From Nitrospirota bacterium (lineage in GTDB: Bacteria > Nitrospirota > Thermodesulfovibrionia > Thermodesulfovibrionales > SM23-35): a stretch of 59,548 nucleotides of DNA. The translations under genes were made by a program, and so were the position numbers. The notes under the pieces are model-generated. The model saw only the letters and a list, made by a program, of their open reading frames with translations. It searched no databases and had not been told where the DNA came from. The stretch lies in assembly GCA_013388435.1 (NCBI GenBank), contig JACAFE010000053.1, positions 1 through 59,548 on the forward strand, written 5' to 3'. This document shows positions 8,902 to 16,990 of the stretch, one piece after another. Within the stretch, counting starts at the first letter, position 1. Each line of letters opens with the position of its first letter.

Positions 8902-9610
8902 TAGCCCTCACATTGACAGCTCCAAATCTTCTGTCCCTGCGTTGATAATCCTGTATCGCAAGAAGCAATTCTTCTTTCCCAAAATCAGGCCATAAAGTAT
9001 CCGTAAAATAAAATTCTGAATATGCTGACTGCCATAACAAGAAATTGCTTATACGCATTTCACCGCTTGTCCTGATAATAAGGTCAGGAGGGGGAATTCC
9101 TGCTGTATCAAGATATGATTCAAAAATCTCTTCTGTTAATTCTTCTGCCTTTCTGCCAGAGAGTATTACCTTCTTTACTGCCCTGAGAATCTCATTTCTG
9201 CCACTATAACTTAAAGCAGTGGTAAGTATCATTCCTTTATTTTGAGATGTTCTGATTTCTGCATCCTTAAGAATTGACTGTATATTTTCAGGAAGTCTTT
9301 CTATTTCACCAATGGGTTTAAATATCACATCATTTTTTATCAGTTTTTCAAGTTCCTTTTTCAAATATATTTCAAGCAGCTTCATCAGGGTTGATACCTC
9401 TAAAGTGGGTCTCCGCCAGTTTTCTGTAGAAAATGTATAAAGAGTTAAAGCTTTAAGTCCGAGCTCAATGGAGAATTCAATAATCTCTTTTGAACGCTCC
9501 ACCCCTCTTCTGTGTCCTTCATTTCTCGGCAGACCCCTTTGTTCCGCCCATCTCCCGTTTCCATCCATGATAATACCTATATGTTTAGGAACTCTTCCTG
9601 ACCTTAACAT
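8891..9610 (-). CDS. uppS: Undecaprenyl diphosphate synthase
   Basis: A 239-aa cis-prenyltransferase that builds the C55 lipid carrier for peptidoglycan and O-antigen synthesis. The hallmark HIGIIMDGNGRWAEQRGLPR contains the Mg-binding Asp, and STENWRRP and RTSGEMRISNFLLWQ are further family motifs. It starts at ATG 9610, 8 nt after the FG-GAP gene, and overlaps cdsA. Confidence 0.96.
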   Translation of the reverse strand: MLRSGRVPKHIGIIMDGNGRWAEQRGLPRNEGHRRGVERSKEIIEFSIELGLKALTLYTFSTENWRRPTLEVSTLMKLLEIYLKKELEKLIKNDVIFKPIGEIERLPENIQSILKDAEIRTSQNKGMILTTALSYSGRNEILRAVKKVILSGRKAEELTEEIFESYLDTAGIPPPDLIIRTSGEMRISNFLLWQSAYSEFYFTDTLWPDFGKEELLLAIQDYQRRDRRFGAVNVRANAF

Positions 9611-9618
9611 TTACTTTA

Positions 9619-11319
9619 TTAAATCCTTTTAAGAGAATAAACGAATAACTCTGTTTTAAGTGGGTTTTCACCTTTCAGAATATTCCCTGGTTTTACCCCG
9701 AACATAGGACTTGCTATTACAAGCAAAGTATCTCCAGAAATCGTGTAATCAAAAATTGTGCCTTTAATATTATCCACCATTATTCTTTCTTCCATTGACA
9801 TCCCATTCCAGAGATAGCTTTTAATTATAGATTTTCTAAACCCGAGTCCTTTGATCATATTTAAAAAAGGCTGTCTCTCAACAGAAATAATATTCGCATT
9901 CCGTATAAAAATCCTGTCTTTTACAGACCATTCACCTTTATCAACCATAATTGACGGAGAAGACTTCTTAAATGTTGTCAAAAAACCTCCGTTAGAACTA
10001 TTACTCTTCCAGAGTTTCATTGCTTTATTATCATAAACATTTAAGTGACCTTTTTCATCATATGCAATTGTCAATTTGCCGAGTCGAGGATCATCAATAA
10101 AAACAAAGTCATAAATATTAACATCCCGCGGCAGTGACAGATCTCCGGATTTTTTAAAACCATTATCCCAGACAATCTTAAAAACAGGACCTTCAAAGCC
10201 TTCGGTTTTAGAGAATGCCTGACCTACAAGGAAATTTTGTATCTTCTTGATAAAAATATTATCTTTATATAAGAGTTTGAATTCTGAACCATTGAATTCA
10301 TAAATATAAGAGACAACTTCATCCGAAGCCATTGAAGTGACTATTATTTCTGATTTACCATTATTGTTAATGTCAATTGTATCAACCCAGATAAAATCAT
10401 CGGTTTTTGCTACCTCAATTTTCAAGTCTCCGTGAACAGGATTTAAATCTATATTAAGGTTGTAAAATCTTACATCCTTATCTGTCACTAAAACAATTTC
10501 TTCTTTACCATCCCCATCAATATCACCTGTTGTAACTAATTTTGCATTAAATGGCAGTTCAATGCGTAATGTTTCTTCTTTTTTGCTAAAACTAAAATAA
10601 TCTTCTCCAATTTTAAGTTCTTTCGCAAAAGAAGGTGGAATCACTATTTCTTTTTCTGAAAACAAAATCCCATCAGGAACATAGAATAATCTTTGAATTA
10701 TTGTGCCCCCTGTATCTCCGGGTTTTTTTGTAAGTAACAACGCAACATCCGCATTCTGCTTTCTACTTTCTTCAAGTATTTTTGAAGACTCGTCTGTTTC
10801 AAGATCAGTATCAATCATATTAAATCTTCCCGTATCTCTAAGTTTTTTATAATATGAATCAGAGAGTCCCCAGTCTATACCCTTTGACTGACAGAATAAA
10901 AGATTAATTTTTATTTCCGAGATTCTTACTTTATCACCTTCGCTCGCAGACCCCTGTATAAGAATAGCTGTTGATGTATCATTACTGACTTCTTTTATTT
11001 CTATCTTTCCTACAAGGGATTCGAGTCTTCCGAGAAGTTGCTTGGTAACAGGATGTCTAAATGGAGCTTCTTCTCTCAGGACATTTAAACGCATTCCCGG
11101 CTGCATTGAATCCCTGGCACCAATATTTATAATAACCCTGCTGTCCTGAACATTAACAATTTTTCCGCTTACAGGCATAAACATTCTCACTGTAAAATCT
11201 CTTAATGTATCGAGCGGATTTTTTTCTTCTGCAGATGCAGAACATGGAATTTTAACAATTAAAATTAATATAAAAAATATAAGACATAATAAATTAACAA
11301 CTTTCTTATTCTTTTTCAT
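9619..11319 (-). CDS. Secreted FG-GAP repeat protein with FlgT-C-like domain
   Basis: A 566-aa protein with an N-terminal signal peptide (KKNKK, a hydrophobic run, then CSASAEE). Residues about 45-135 (GKIVNVQDSRVIINIGARDS) resemble the FlgT C-terminal domain that follows flagellar assembly proteins. The middle has calcium-type FG-GAP/VCBS motifs (DIDGDGKEEIVLV, DINNNGKSEIIV), suggesting a beta-propeller. It is likely periplasmic or envelope-associated. It stands between a phosphoesterase gene and uppS with short gaps, so it is probably in the same operon. No flagellar genes are nearby and the role is not known. Confidence 0.75.
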   Translation of the reverse strand: MKKNKKVVNLLCLIFFILILIVKIPCSASAEEKNPLDTLRDFTVRMFMPVSGKIVNVQDSRVIINIGARDSMQPGMRLNVLREEAPFRHPVTKQLLGRLESLVGKIEIKEVSNDTSTAILIQGSASEGDKVRISEIKINLLFCQSKGIDWGLSDSYYKKLRDTGRFNMIDTDLETDESSKILEESRKQNADVALLLTKKPGDTGGTIIQRLFYVPDGILFSEKEIVIPPSFAKELKIGEDYFSFSKKEETLRIELPFNAKLVTTGDIDGDGKEEIVLVTDKDVRFYNLNIDLNPVHGDLKIEVAKTDDFIWVDTIDINNNGKSEIIVTSMASDEVVSYIYEFNGSEFKLLYKDNIFIKKIQNFLVGQAFSKTEGFEGPVFKIVWDNGFKKSGDLSLPRDVNIYDFVFIDDPRLGKLTIAYDEKGHLNVYDNKAMKLWKSNSSNGGFLTTFKKSSPSIMVDKGEWSVKDRIFIRNANIISVERQPFLNMIKGLGFRKSIIKSYLWNGMSMEERIMVDNIKGTIFDYTISGDTLLVIASPMFGVKPGNILKGENPLKTELFVYSLKRI

Positions 11320-11330
11320 TTCCTCACCAT

Positions 11331-12056
11331 CTATCTCCCTGCTGCAAGCCTTTCAATAAGATGTATTGATAAATTATTCATTCGCATTTTTTCCTGAACC
11401 CTTTCTATATCATAAGGAATTCTAACAATATCTATTCTATCATCTTCAACAAAAATACAACATGCTTCTGGATTTCCGTCTCTGGGCTGGCCAACACTTC
11501 CAGCATTAATTATATATCTACTTGCTTTTTTAATAACAGTACTATTTTTGTAAGTTAAAAGTTCTCCTGACGGAGTTTTTTCTATGATAAAAGGTTGATG
11601 TGAATGTCCCAGAAAGCAAATTTTATTGTCAATAGAATAAAACGCAATTTCTGCATCCCTGAGGGTTAGTAAATAATTCCATTCCTGTGGTCTCAGGGGA
11701 GTTGAGTGAACAAAAAAGCTGTCTTTTTCAGTATCTTCGTGGACAAGCGGTAATTGCCTCAGAATATCTTTATTATTTTCAGTCAAAATATCTTCAGTCC
11801 ATTCAATCGCAAGTCGTGCATAGTCATTAAAATATGAAACATCAGTCAACCCTAAAACCGCCCAATCATGATTGCCTGCAAGTAGAACTTTACATTCATT
11901 TTTTAATATCTCAACGCATTCATTCGGGTCAGGACCATAACCAACAGCATCGCCGATAAAATAAACCTCATTAAAACCCCTTCGTTCTATTTCGGAAAGA
12001 ACAGATTTTAGGGCTTCAAGATTTGCATGCACATCTGATATTACAGCAAAGCGCAT
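11331..12056 (-). CDS. Calcineurin-like metallophosphoesterase
   Basis: A 241-aa dinuclear metal phosphoesterase. All family motifs are present: SDVHANLEAL, GDAVGYGPDP, GNHDWAV, GHSHQP and INAGSVGQPRDGNP. The last pattern is typical of the YfcE/diadenosine-tetraphosphatase-like group of small cytoplasmic phosphodiesterases. The substrate cannot be read from the sequence. Its start codon overlaps the nusB stop by one base. Confidence 0.9.
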   Translation of the reverse strand: MRFAVISDVHANLEALKSVLSEIERRGFNEVYFIGDAVGYGPDPNECVEILKNECKVLLAGNHDWAVLGLTDVSYFNDYARLAIEWTEDILTENNKDILRQLPLVHEDTEKDSFFVHSTPLRPQEWNYLLTLRDAEIAFYSIDNKICFLGHSHQPFIIEKTPSGELLTYKNSTVIKKASRYIINAGSVGQPRDGNPEACCIFVEDDRIDIVRIPYDIERVQEKMRMNNLSIHLIERLAAGR

Positions 12057-12466
12057 TAAGCTTTACCAGCCTCTTTTGCGAGTTTGTCAAGAATACCGTT
12101 AAGGAAAGATACTGATTCAGAAGAGGAATATTTTTTTGCTATTTCAAGGGCTTCATTTATTGTAACAGCAGAAGGTATATCCCTCCGAAAAAACAACTCA
12201 TAAGCTGCGAATCTTAGAATATTCCTATCAACAGCAGCCATTCGTTCAATAAACCAATTCTCAGAAACCTTTTCTATCATATTATCAATTTCTTTTAGTT
12301 TATCTATCGTACCTTTAACAAGTTTTTCTGTAAAAACCTGCACATCGGTCGTCTCATCTTTGTCAGACCAGAATTCTTCAAAATCTTTTTTCTTGAGCGC
12401 TCTGTTAATAAACTCTGCTTGAAAAAGCAACTGGAGTGCATACTCACGAGCTTTCCTGCGTTTCAT
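12056..12466 (-). CDS. nusB: Transcription antitermination factor NusB
   Basis: A 136-aa all-helical RNA-binding protein that, with NusE (S10), binds boxA RNA in rRNA antitermination. Diagnostic strings are RKAREYALQLLFQAEF at the N-terminus and the ERMAAVDRNILRFAAYELFF / PSAVTINEALEIAKKYSS region. Length matches the family. It directly follows ribH (23 nt), the widespread ribH-nusB pairing. Confidence 0.95.
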   Translation of the reverse strand: MKRRKAREYALQLLFQAEFINRALKKKDFEEFWSDKDETTDVQVFTEKLVKGTIDKLKEIDNMIEKVSENWFIERMAAVDRNILRFAAYELFFRRDIPSAVTINEALEIAKKYSSSESVSFLNGILDKLAKEAGKA

Positions 12467-12489
12467 GATTAATATATAATATAATTTAA

Positions 12490-12951
12490 TTAAAGCTTCT
12501 TTAAAAGCTGTGCCATTTCAATGGCTGTCATTGCGGCATCCCATCCTTTATTTCCGCTTTTTGTTCCTGCTCTCTCTACAGCCTGCTCAATTGTATCGCA
12601 TGTCAAAACTCCAAAGACAACCGGAACTCCTGTTTCCATTGATGCCATTGCAATTCCCTTTGACACTTCTGCCGCAATATATTCAAAATGGGGCGTAGCA
12701 CCTCTGATTACAGTTCCGAGACAGATCACAGCATTGAATGTTCCCTTTAAAGCCATTTTTTTTGCGATCATTGGAATCTCAAAAGAGCCCGGAACTTTTA
12801 CAACTTCAATATCTTCTTCTTTTGCACCATGTCTCAATAGAGCATCCTTTGCTCCTTCAAGAAGCTTACCAGTTATAAATTCGTTAAATCTACTGATAAC
12901 TATCGCAAACTTTAAACTTTTTGCCTGAAGTTCGCCTTCAATTATTTTCAT
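12490..12951 (-). CDS. ribH: 6,7-dimethyl-8-ribityllumazine synthase
   Basis: A 153-aa enzyme condensing 5-amino-6-ribitylaminouracil with dihydroxybutanone phosphate, the penultimate riboflavin step; it assembles as a pentamer or icosahedron. Motifs include [15 protein letters not shown] with the catalytic His and [17 protein letters not shown]. The ORF track starts at 12972, but a perfect AGGAGG (12958-12963) lies 6 nt before ATG 12951, where the family sequence also begins (MKIIEGEL). I use that start. Confidence 0.95.
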   Translation of the reverse strand: MKIIEGELQAKSLKFAIVISRFNEFITGKLLEGAKDALLRHGAKEEDIEVVKVPGSFEIPMIAKKMALKGTFNAVICLGTVIRGATPHFEYIAAEVSKGIAMASMETGVPVVFGVLTCDTIEQAVERAGTKSGNKGWDAAMTAIEMAQLLKKL

Positions 12952-12957
12952 AATATT

Positions 12958-12963
12958 CCTCCT
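12958..12963 (-). promoter_or_regulatory. Shine-Dalgarno site fixing the ribH start
   Basis: AGGAGG on the minus strand lies 6 nt before ATG 12951, just beyond the ribBA stop. It decides against the longer ORF starting at 12972. Confidence 0.85.
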
Positions 12964-12964
12964 G

Positions 12965-14179
12965 CTATACATTTTCGAGCATATGTCCCATTTTTTTCTT
13001 TTTTGTTTTTAAGTATGAGATGTTTTTCTCATTTGGATTTATTTCTATCGGCACTCTCTCGACTACTTTAAGACCATAGCCCTCGAGTCCTATAATTTTT
13101 TTTGGATTGTTTGTCATCAGTCTCATTTTTCTTACACCGAGATCAACAAGCATCTGAGCACCTATGCCATAATCTCGCAAATCAGGTTTGAACCCGAGTT
13201 TTAAATTTGCCTCGACTGTATCAAGACCTTTATCCTGAAGCTCATAAGCTTTTAGTTTATTTAAAAGTCCGATTCCCCTTCCTTCCTGCTTCATATAAAG
13301 AATTACACCTTTGCCTTCTTTTTTAATCATTTCCATTGCTTTTTGCAGCTGGTCTCCGCAATCACATCTTTTAGAGCCAAACACATCTCCTGTGAAACAC
13401 TGGGAATGAACTCTCACAAGCACTTCATCTCCTGGTTTTATGTCTCCTTTGACTAAAGCTATATGGACATTGTCATCAAGTATATTGCCATAGGCTATAG
13501 CTGTAAATTCGCCTCCATATTTTGTGGGCATCTTTACTTCAGCAAGTCTTCTCACAAATAATTCCGTACGCATCCTGTATTTGATTAAATCCTTTATTGT
13601 CACTATCTTAAGATTATGTTTTTTAGCGAATTCCATAAGTTCAGGCACTCTTGCCATTGTTCCATCATCACTCATTATTTCACATATAACTCCTGAAGGA
13701 TTAAGCCTTGCAAGCCGTGCTAAATCCACAGAACCTTCTGTCTGTCCCGCTCTCTGCAATACACCTCCGGGCTTTGCTCTAAGCGGGAAAACATGGCCGG
13801 GACGTGCAAGGTCTTCGGGTTTTGTTTTTGGGTCAATTGCTGTTAAAATAGTTCTTGCCCTGTCAGCTGCCGATATTCCTGTTGTAACACCTTTTTTTGC
13901 TTCAATTGAAATGGTAAAAGCTGTGCCAAAAGCAGAAGTATTATCTTCTGTCATCATAGGAAGCTTTAATTCTTCGACTCTTTCAGGTGTCAGGGAAAGA
14001 CATATAAGACCCCTGCCATACTTTGCCATAAAATTTATTGCTTCAGGCGTAACTTTTTCTGCAGCCATGCATAAATCACCTTCGTTTTCCCTGTCTTCAT
14101 CATCAACAAGAATAATCATCTTGCCTTTTTCTATATCTTCTATTGCTTCATCAATAGTATTGAATTTATATTTTTCCAT
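12965..14179 (-). CDS. ribBA: Bifunctional DHBP synthase / GTP cyclohydrolase II
   Basis: A 404-aa fusion giving both riboflavin precursors. The N-terminal RibB half (to about 205) has [11 protein letters not shown] and [19 protein letters not shown]. The C-terminal RibA half has the zinc site in [20 protein letters not shown] and the catalytic [17 protein letters not shown]. Both domains look complete. It lies between ribE and ribH; no FMN riboswitch is visible ahead of the rib genes, so control is probably through the wider operon. Confidence 0.96.
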   Translation of the reverse strand: MEKYKFNTIDEAIEDIEKGKMIILVDDEDRENEGDLCMAAEKVTPEAINFMAKYGRGLICLSLTPERVEELKLPMMTEDNTSAFGTAFTISIEAKKGVTTGISAADRARTILTAIDPKTKPEDLARPGHVFPLRAKPGGVLQRAGQTEGSVDLARLARLNPSGVICEIMSDDGTMARVPELMEFAKKHNLKIVTIKDLIKYRMRTELFVRRLAEVKMPTKYGGEFTAIAYGNILDDNVHIALVKGDIKPGDEVLVRVHSQCFTGDVFGSKRCDCGDQLQKAMEMIKKEGKGVILYMKQEGRGIGLLNKLKAYELQDKGLDTVEANLKLGFKPDLRDYGIGAQMLVDLGVRKMRLMTNNPKKIIGLEGYGLKVVERVPIEINPNEKNISYLKTKKKKMGHMLENV

Positions 14180-14209
14180 AATACCAACTCCCTTTTGTGT
14201 TTCAATTAA

Positions 14210-14860
14210 TTATATATAGCCTTCTTTTAATAAAGTTTTCATTAAGCCTGCATCCTTTTTATTATCAGCGGTTTCTCTATTTAAAAATTTTGCAACATAT
14301 TTTCCGAGTATATCTGTTTCTATATTAACTGAATCCCCGGGGACTTTAAACCCGAGTGTAGTAACTTTAGCTGTATGAGGTATTATAATCAATGTGAAAC
14401 TTTCTTTTAATATATCAACAACCGTAAGGCTTATTCCATCTACAGCGATAGAACCTTTTCTTACGAGATACTTCAGGACATCGGGCGCTGCCTGAATTTC
14501 AAATTTAATCATGTCACCAAGATTTTCCTTTGTTTTTATTTTTCCGGTTGAATCTACATGGCCTGTGACAAAATGCCCGCCTATTCTACTGTCTGGAGTT
14601 AATGAAGGTTCAAGATTTACCCTATCACCTGTTTTAAGACTACCAAGATTAGTAGCACTGAGAGTCTCATCAGACAGGTCAAATGAGAGTTCATTATTAT
14701 TGATTGAAATTACAGTTAAACAAACTCCATTAACAGAAATGCTGTCTCCTATTCTGGCTGTATCTGCAATAGTGGGTGTCTTGAGTGAAAGAACCGCTCC
14801 ACCTCTTCTTTTCTTTAAAGAAGTTATCTGACCCATCTCTAATATAATACCCGTGAACAT
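14210..14860 (-). CDS. ribE: Riboflavin synthase, alpha subunit
   Basis: A 216-aa enzyme that dismutates two lumazines to riboflavin. It has two lumazine-binding repeats: MFTGIILEMGQI...SVNGVCLTV and GHFVTGHVDSTG...VAVDGISLTV-like (SIAVDGISLTVV). Length and order match the family. It starts one base after the stop of the upstream DUF4845-like gene, consistent with co-transcription. Other species call this gene ribC. Confidence 0.95.
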   Translation of the reverse strand: MFTGIILEMGQITSLKKRRGGAVLSLKTPTIADTARIGDSISVNGVCLTVISINNNELSFDLSDETLSATNLGSLKTGDRVNLEPSLTPDSRIGGHFVTGHVDSTGKIKTKENLGDMIKFEIQAAPDVLKYLVRKGSIAVDGISLTVVDILKESFTLIIIPHTAKVTTLGFKVPGDSVNIETDILGKYVAKFLNRETADNKKDAGLMKTLLKEGYI

Positions 14861-15208
14861 TTATTCTTCTATATCAATATTAAAAACAAATTCCTTTTGA
14901 TATAAACCCATAAAATCTACTGTTTCTTTCCATGAGGTATTTACCTGAACGGTTTTTTCTTTTCTTATGACCGAGATTGCATCCTCTTCAATCGGAATCT
15001 TAAGTTCATGAGCTCTTTCAAGTAACATATTTTTTGTTCTTTCAACCTCTCCAAGACCTATTCTTGTTATTTCTTTTGCATCAGCTTTAAAAGCAGAATA
15101 CTTGTAATATGGCATGCCAACTTTATAACCAACATAAGCACAGATAACCAGTATTATAAGAACTAATGCAACTTTTACAAAACCTTTTTCATTTGCTTTC
15201 TTGTTCAT
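14861..15208 (-). CDS. DUF4845-like single-pass membrane protein
   Basis: A 115-aa protein with a basic start (MNKKANEKGF), one transmembrane helix (VALVLIILVICAYVGYKVGM) and an extracytoplasmic alpha/beta domain. It overlaps the lepB stop in an ATGA. Short proteins of the DUF4845 group sit next to lepB in many proteobacteria, so position supports the assignment. The role is unknown; linkage to protein export is suggested only by location. Confidence 0.6.
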   Translation of the reverse strand: MNKKANEKGFVKVALVLIILVICAYVGYKVGMPYYKYSAFKADAKEITRIGLGEVERTKNMLLERAHELKIPIEEDAISVIRKEKTVQVNTSWKETVDFMGLYQKEFVFNIDIEE

Positions 15209-15834
15209 TGGATTAACCTCCCTATTCTCTCAAATCTGACTTTATCAAGTCTGAAAAGTGAATAAGAAATATCCCTTGAAAAATATATAATCAAGGCTTT
15301 TCCTTTTATATCCTTCATATCAACAAAGCCCCATTCCCTGCTATCTCTGCTATTATCACGATTATCTCCCATAACAAAAAATTTATTTGGCGGAACAGTT
15401 ATTGGACCAAAATTATCCCTGTTCGGAAAGACAAAATTATCAAAATGCCTTATATAAGGTTCATTCAAAGGTTGACCATTAACATATATAATTTTATCCC
15501 TACCTTCAATGGTATCTCCTTCAACAGCAATAACCCTTTTTATAAAGTCTTTTGAGGGATCAACAGGAAATTTAAATACAATTATTTCACCCCTATGAGG
15601 TTTTCTTAAGCCCGGCATCCTGAAAAGATTTATATTTGTAAAAGGCACATCTATAGGAGAACCGAGCAAAAATTTATTTACAAGTATATAATCTCCAACA
15701 AGTAGAGTTGGGATCATTGAACCTGAAGGAATTGTAAAAGCCTGCACAACGAATGCTCTGATAATTAAAGCAAGAATTAAAGCAGTAAATATAGCTTTTA
15801 TATATTCCCATAAAATATTTTTTTTATTTTCCAC
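15205..15834 (-). CDS. lepB: Signal peptidase I
   Basis: A 209-aa membrane-anchored serine/lysine protease that removes signal peptides at the outer face of the inner membrane. An N-terminal helix is followed by IPSGSMIPTLLVGD with the nucleophilic Ser, DFIKRVIAVEGDTI with the general-base Lys, and GDNRDNSRDSREWG. The ORF call begins at TTG, but AGGAGG (15842-15847) lies 7 nt before the next codon, GTG 15834, which I take as the start. Confidence 0.95.
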   Translation of the reverse strand: MENKKNILWEYIKAIFTALILALIIRAFVVQAFTIPSGSMIPTLLVGDYILVNKFLLGSPIDVPFTNINLFRMPGLRKPHRGEIIVFKFPVDPSKDFIKRVIAVEGDTIEGRDKIIYVNGQPLNEPYIRHFDNFVFPNRDNFGPITVPPNKFFVMGDNRDNSRDSREWGFVDMKDIKGKALIIYFSRDISYSLFRLDKVRFERIGRLIQ

Positions 15835-15857
15835 CAAAGATCCTCCTGAAAAAGATT

Positions 15858-16778
15858 TCAGACCTGTCTATTAAATACAAGCCCTGCAGCACCTATTATT
15901 CCTGCATCATCAGTAAGTTCTGATTTTATAATTTTTGTTCTTTTAAATAAATACGTTAAAGCTCTCTCTGAAGCTATAGTTATCGCCTCCTTTACATATA
16001 TATCCCATGCTCCTGTTAAACCGCCTGTTAAAATAACAGCTTCAGGACTCAGAATATTTATTATATTCGAAATGCCAATCCCGAGAAATTTTCCAGCATT
16101 TTTAAATACCTCAATTGAGAGTAAATCACCATCTTTTGCTGCTCTGAATATTTCTTCAGCAGTAATTTTCTTATAATTATTATTCCAATCTCTTAAAATG
16201 CTTTTCCTGCCATTTTCAAGAAAAGCAATTGCTGATGAAATAATAGCTCTCGCTGACGCGTAGGACTCAAGGCAGCCATAATTTCCACACAAGCATTTCT
16301 TACCTTCAGAATTTATACTCATATGTCCGATTTCTGCTGATACATTCATAAGTTTTTTATTATATATAATGCCTCCGCCAATCCCTGTGCCGAGAGTTAA
16401 AAGCACAAAATCAGAATAATTTCTACCAGCTCCAGCACAGAGTTCTCCATACGCTGCAGCATTTGCGTCATTTTCTATGATAACAGGTAAATTAAATCTT
16501 GCGCTCAATTTATTTACGAAATCTTCACCCTCTATTGAAGGCAAATTCGGGGAAATGAGAACAGAACCTTTTTGATAGTCAATCAATCCTGCTACCGCAA
16601 AACCTATACCTGCTATGTTTTCATTAAAGAGATTCTCAACGGATTTATGAATTGCATGAATAATATCTCCGGATGATTTTTCTTTTATTTTCTTTATTAT
16701 TTCACCTTTATCAGAAACTATTGCTGCCCTAATATTCGTGCCACCGATGTCTATCCCGATAGCGTATTTATTCTCCAT
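15858..16778 (-). CDS. ROK-family sugar kinase (glucokinase-like)
   Basis: A 306-aa kinase of the ROK family. IGIDIGGTNIRAAIV is the phosphate-binding loop, TLGTGIGGGII a further nucleotide motif, and CLCGNYGCLESYAS the ROK zinc site. The ORF call adds 27 unlikely residues; ATG 16778 gives the normal ROK start and overlaps the ferredoxin gene by 11 nt. Glucose is the commonest substrate in this group, but N-acetyl sugars or mannose are also possible. Confidence 0.88.
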   Translation of the reverse strand: MENKYAIGIDIGGTNIRAAIVSDKGEIIKKIKEKSSGDIIHAIHKSVENLFNENIAGIGFAVAGLIDYQKGSVLISPNLPSIEGEDFVNKLSARFNLPVIIENDANAAAYGELCAGAGRNYSDFVLLTLGTGIGGGIIYNKKLMNVSAEIGHMSINSEGKKCLCGNYGCLESYASARAIISSAIAFLENGRKSILRDWNNNYKKITAEEIFRAAKDGDLLSIEVFKNAGKFLGIGISNIINILSPEAVILTGGLTGAWDIYVKEAITIASERALTYLFKRTKIIKSELTDDAGIIGAAGLVFNRQV

Positions 16779-16989
16779 TATCTTCTCTGTAAACCTCAAT
16801 TGCAATTTCAGGACACATTCTCGCACACATAGAGCATCCTGTACACTTTCCAGGGTCAATACAGGTTGCAGGCATAAATCCCTTTTTGTTGAAATTTTCT
16901 TCCATTGCGATAATTTTGAGAGGACATGAAATCATACAATATTTGCAACCTTTGCACAATTCTCTATCAATAACTATTTTGCCCTTCAT
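16768..16989 (-). CDS. 2x[4Fe-4S] ferredoxin, KorD/VorD-like
   Basis: A 73-aa ferredoxin with two CxxCxxCxxxC sites (CKGCKYCMISCP and CTGCSMCARMCP). The arrangement and the linker NFNKKGFMPA closely resemble the delta subunit of 2-oxoacid:ferredoxin oxidoreductases (KorD). The alpha, beta and gamma subunits are not adjacent: it is wedged between recN and a ROK kinase. It may be a free electron carrier or serve an oxidoreductase encoded elsewhere. Confidence 0.85.
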   Translation of the reverse strand: MKGKIVIDRELCKGCKYCMISCPLKIIAMEENFNKKGFMPATCIDPGKCTGCSMCARMCPEIAIEVYREDNGE

Positions 16990-16990
16990 T

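Noticed and set aside
13524-14219. 231-aa plus-strand ORF opposite ribBA
   Set aside because: It is antisense to a complete, well-conserved ribBA, has low-complexity Ser/Leu-rich sequence and no family match.
14180-15210. FMN riboswitch ahead of the rib genes
   Set aside because: The genes are packed with overlaps or 1-30 nt gaps; there is no room for an RFN element and none was seen.
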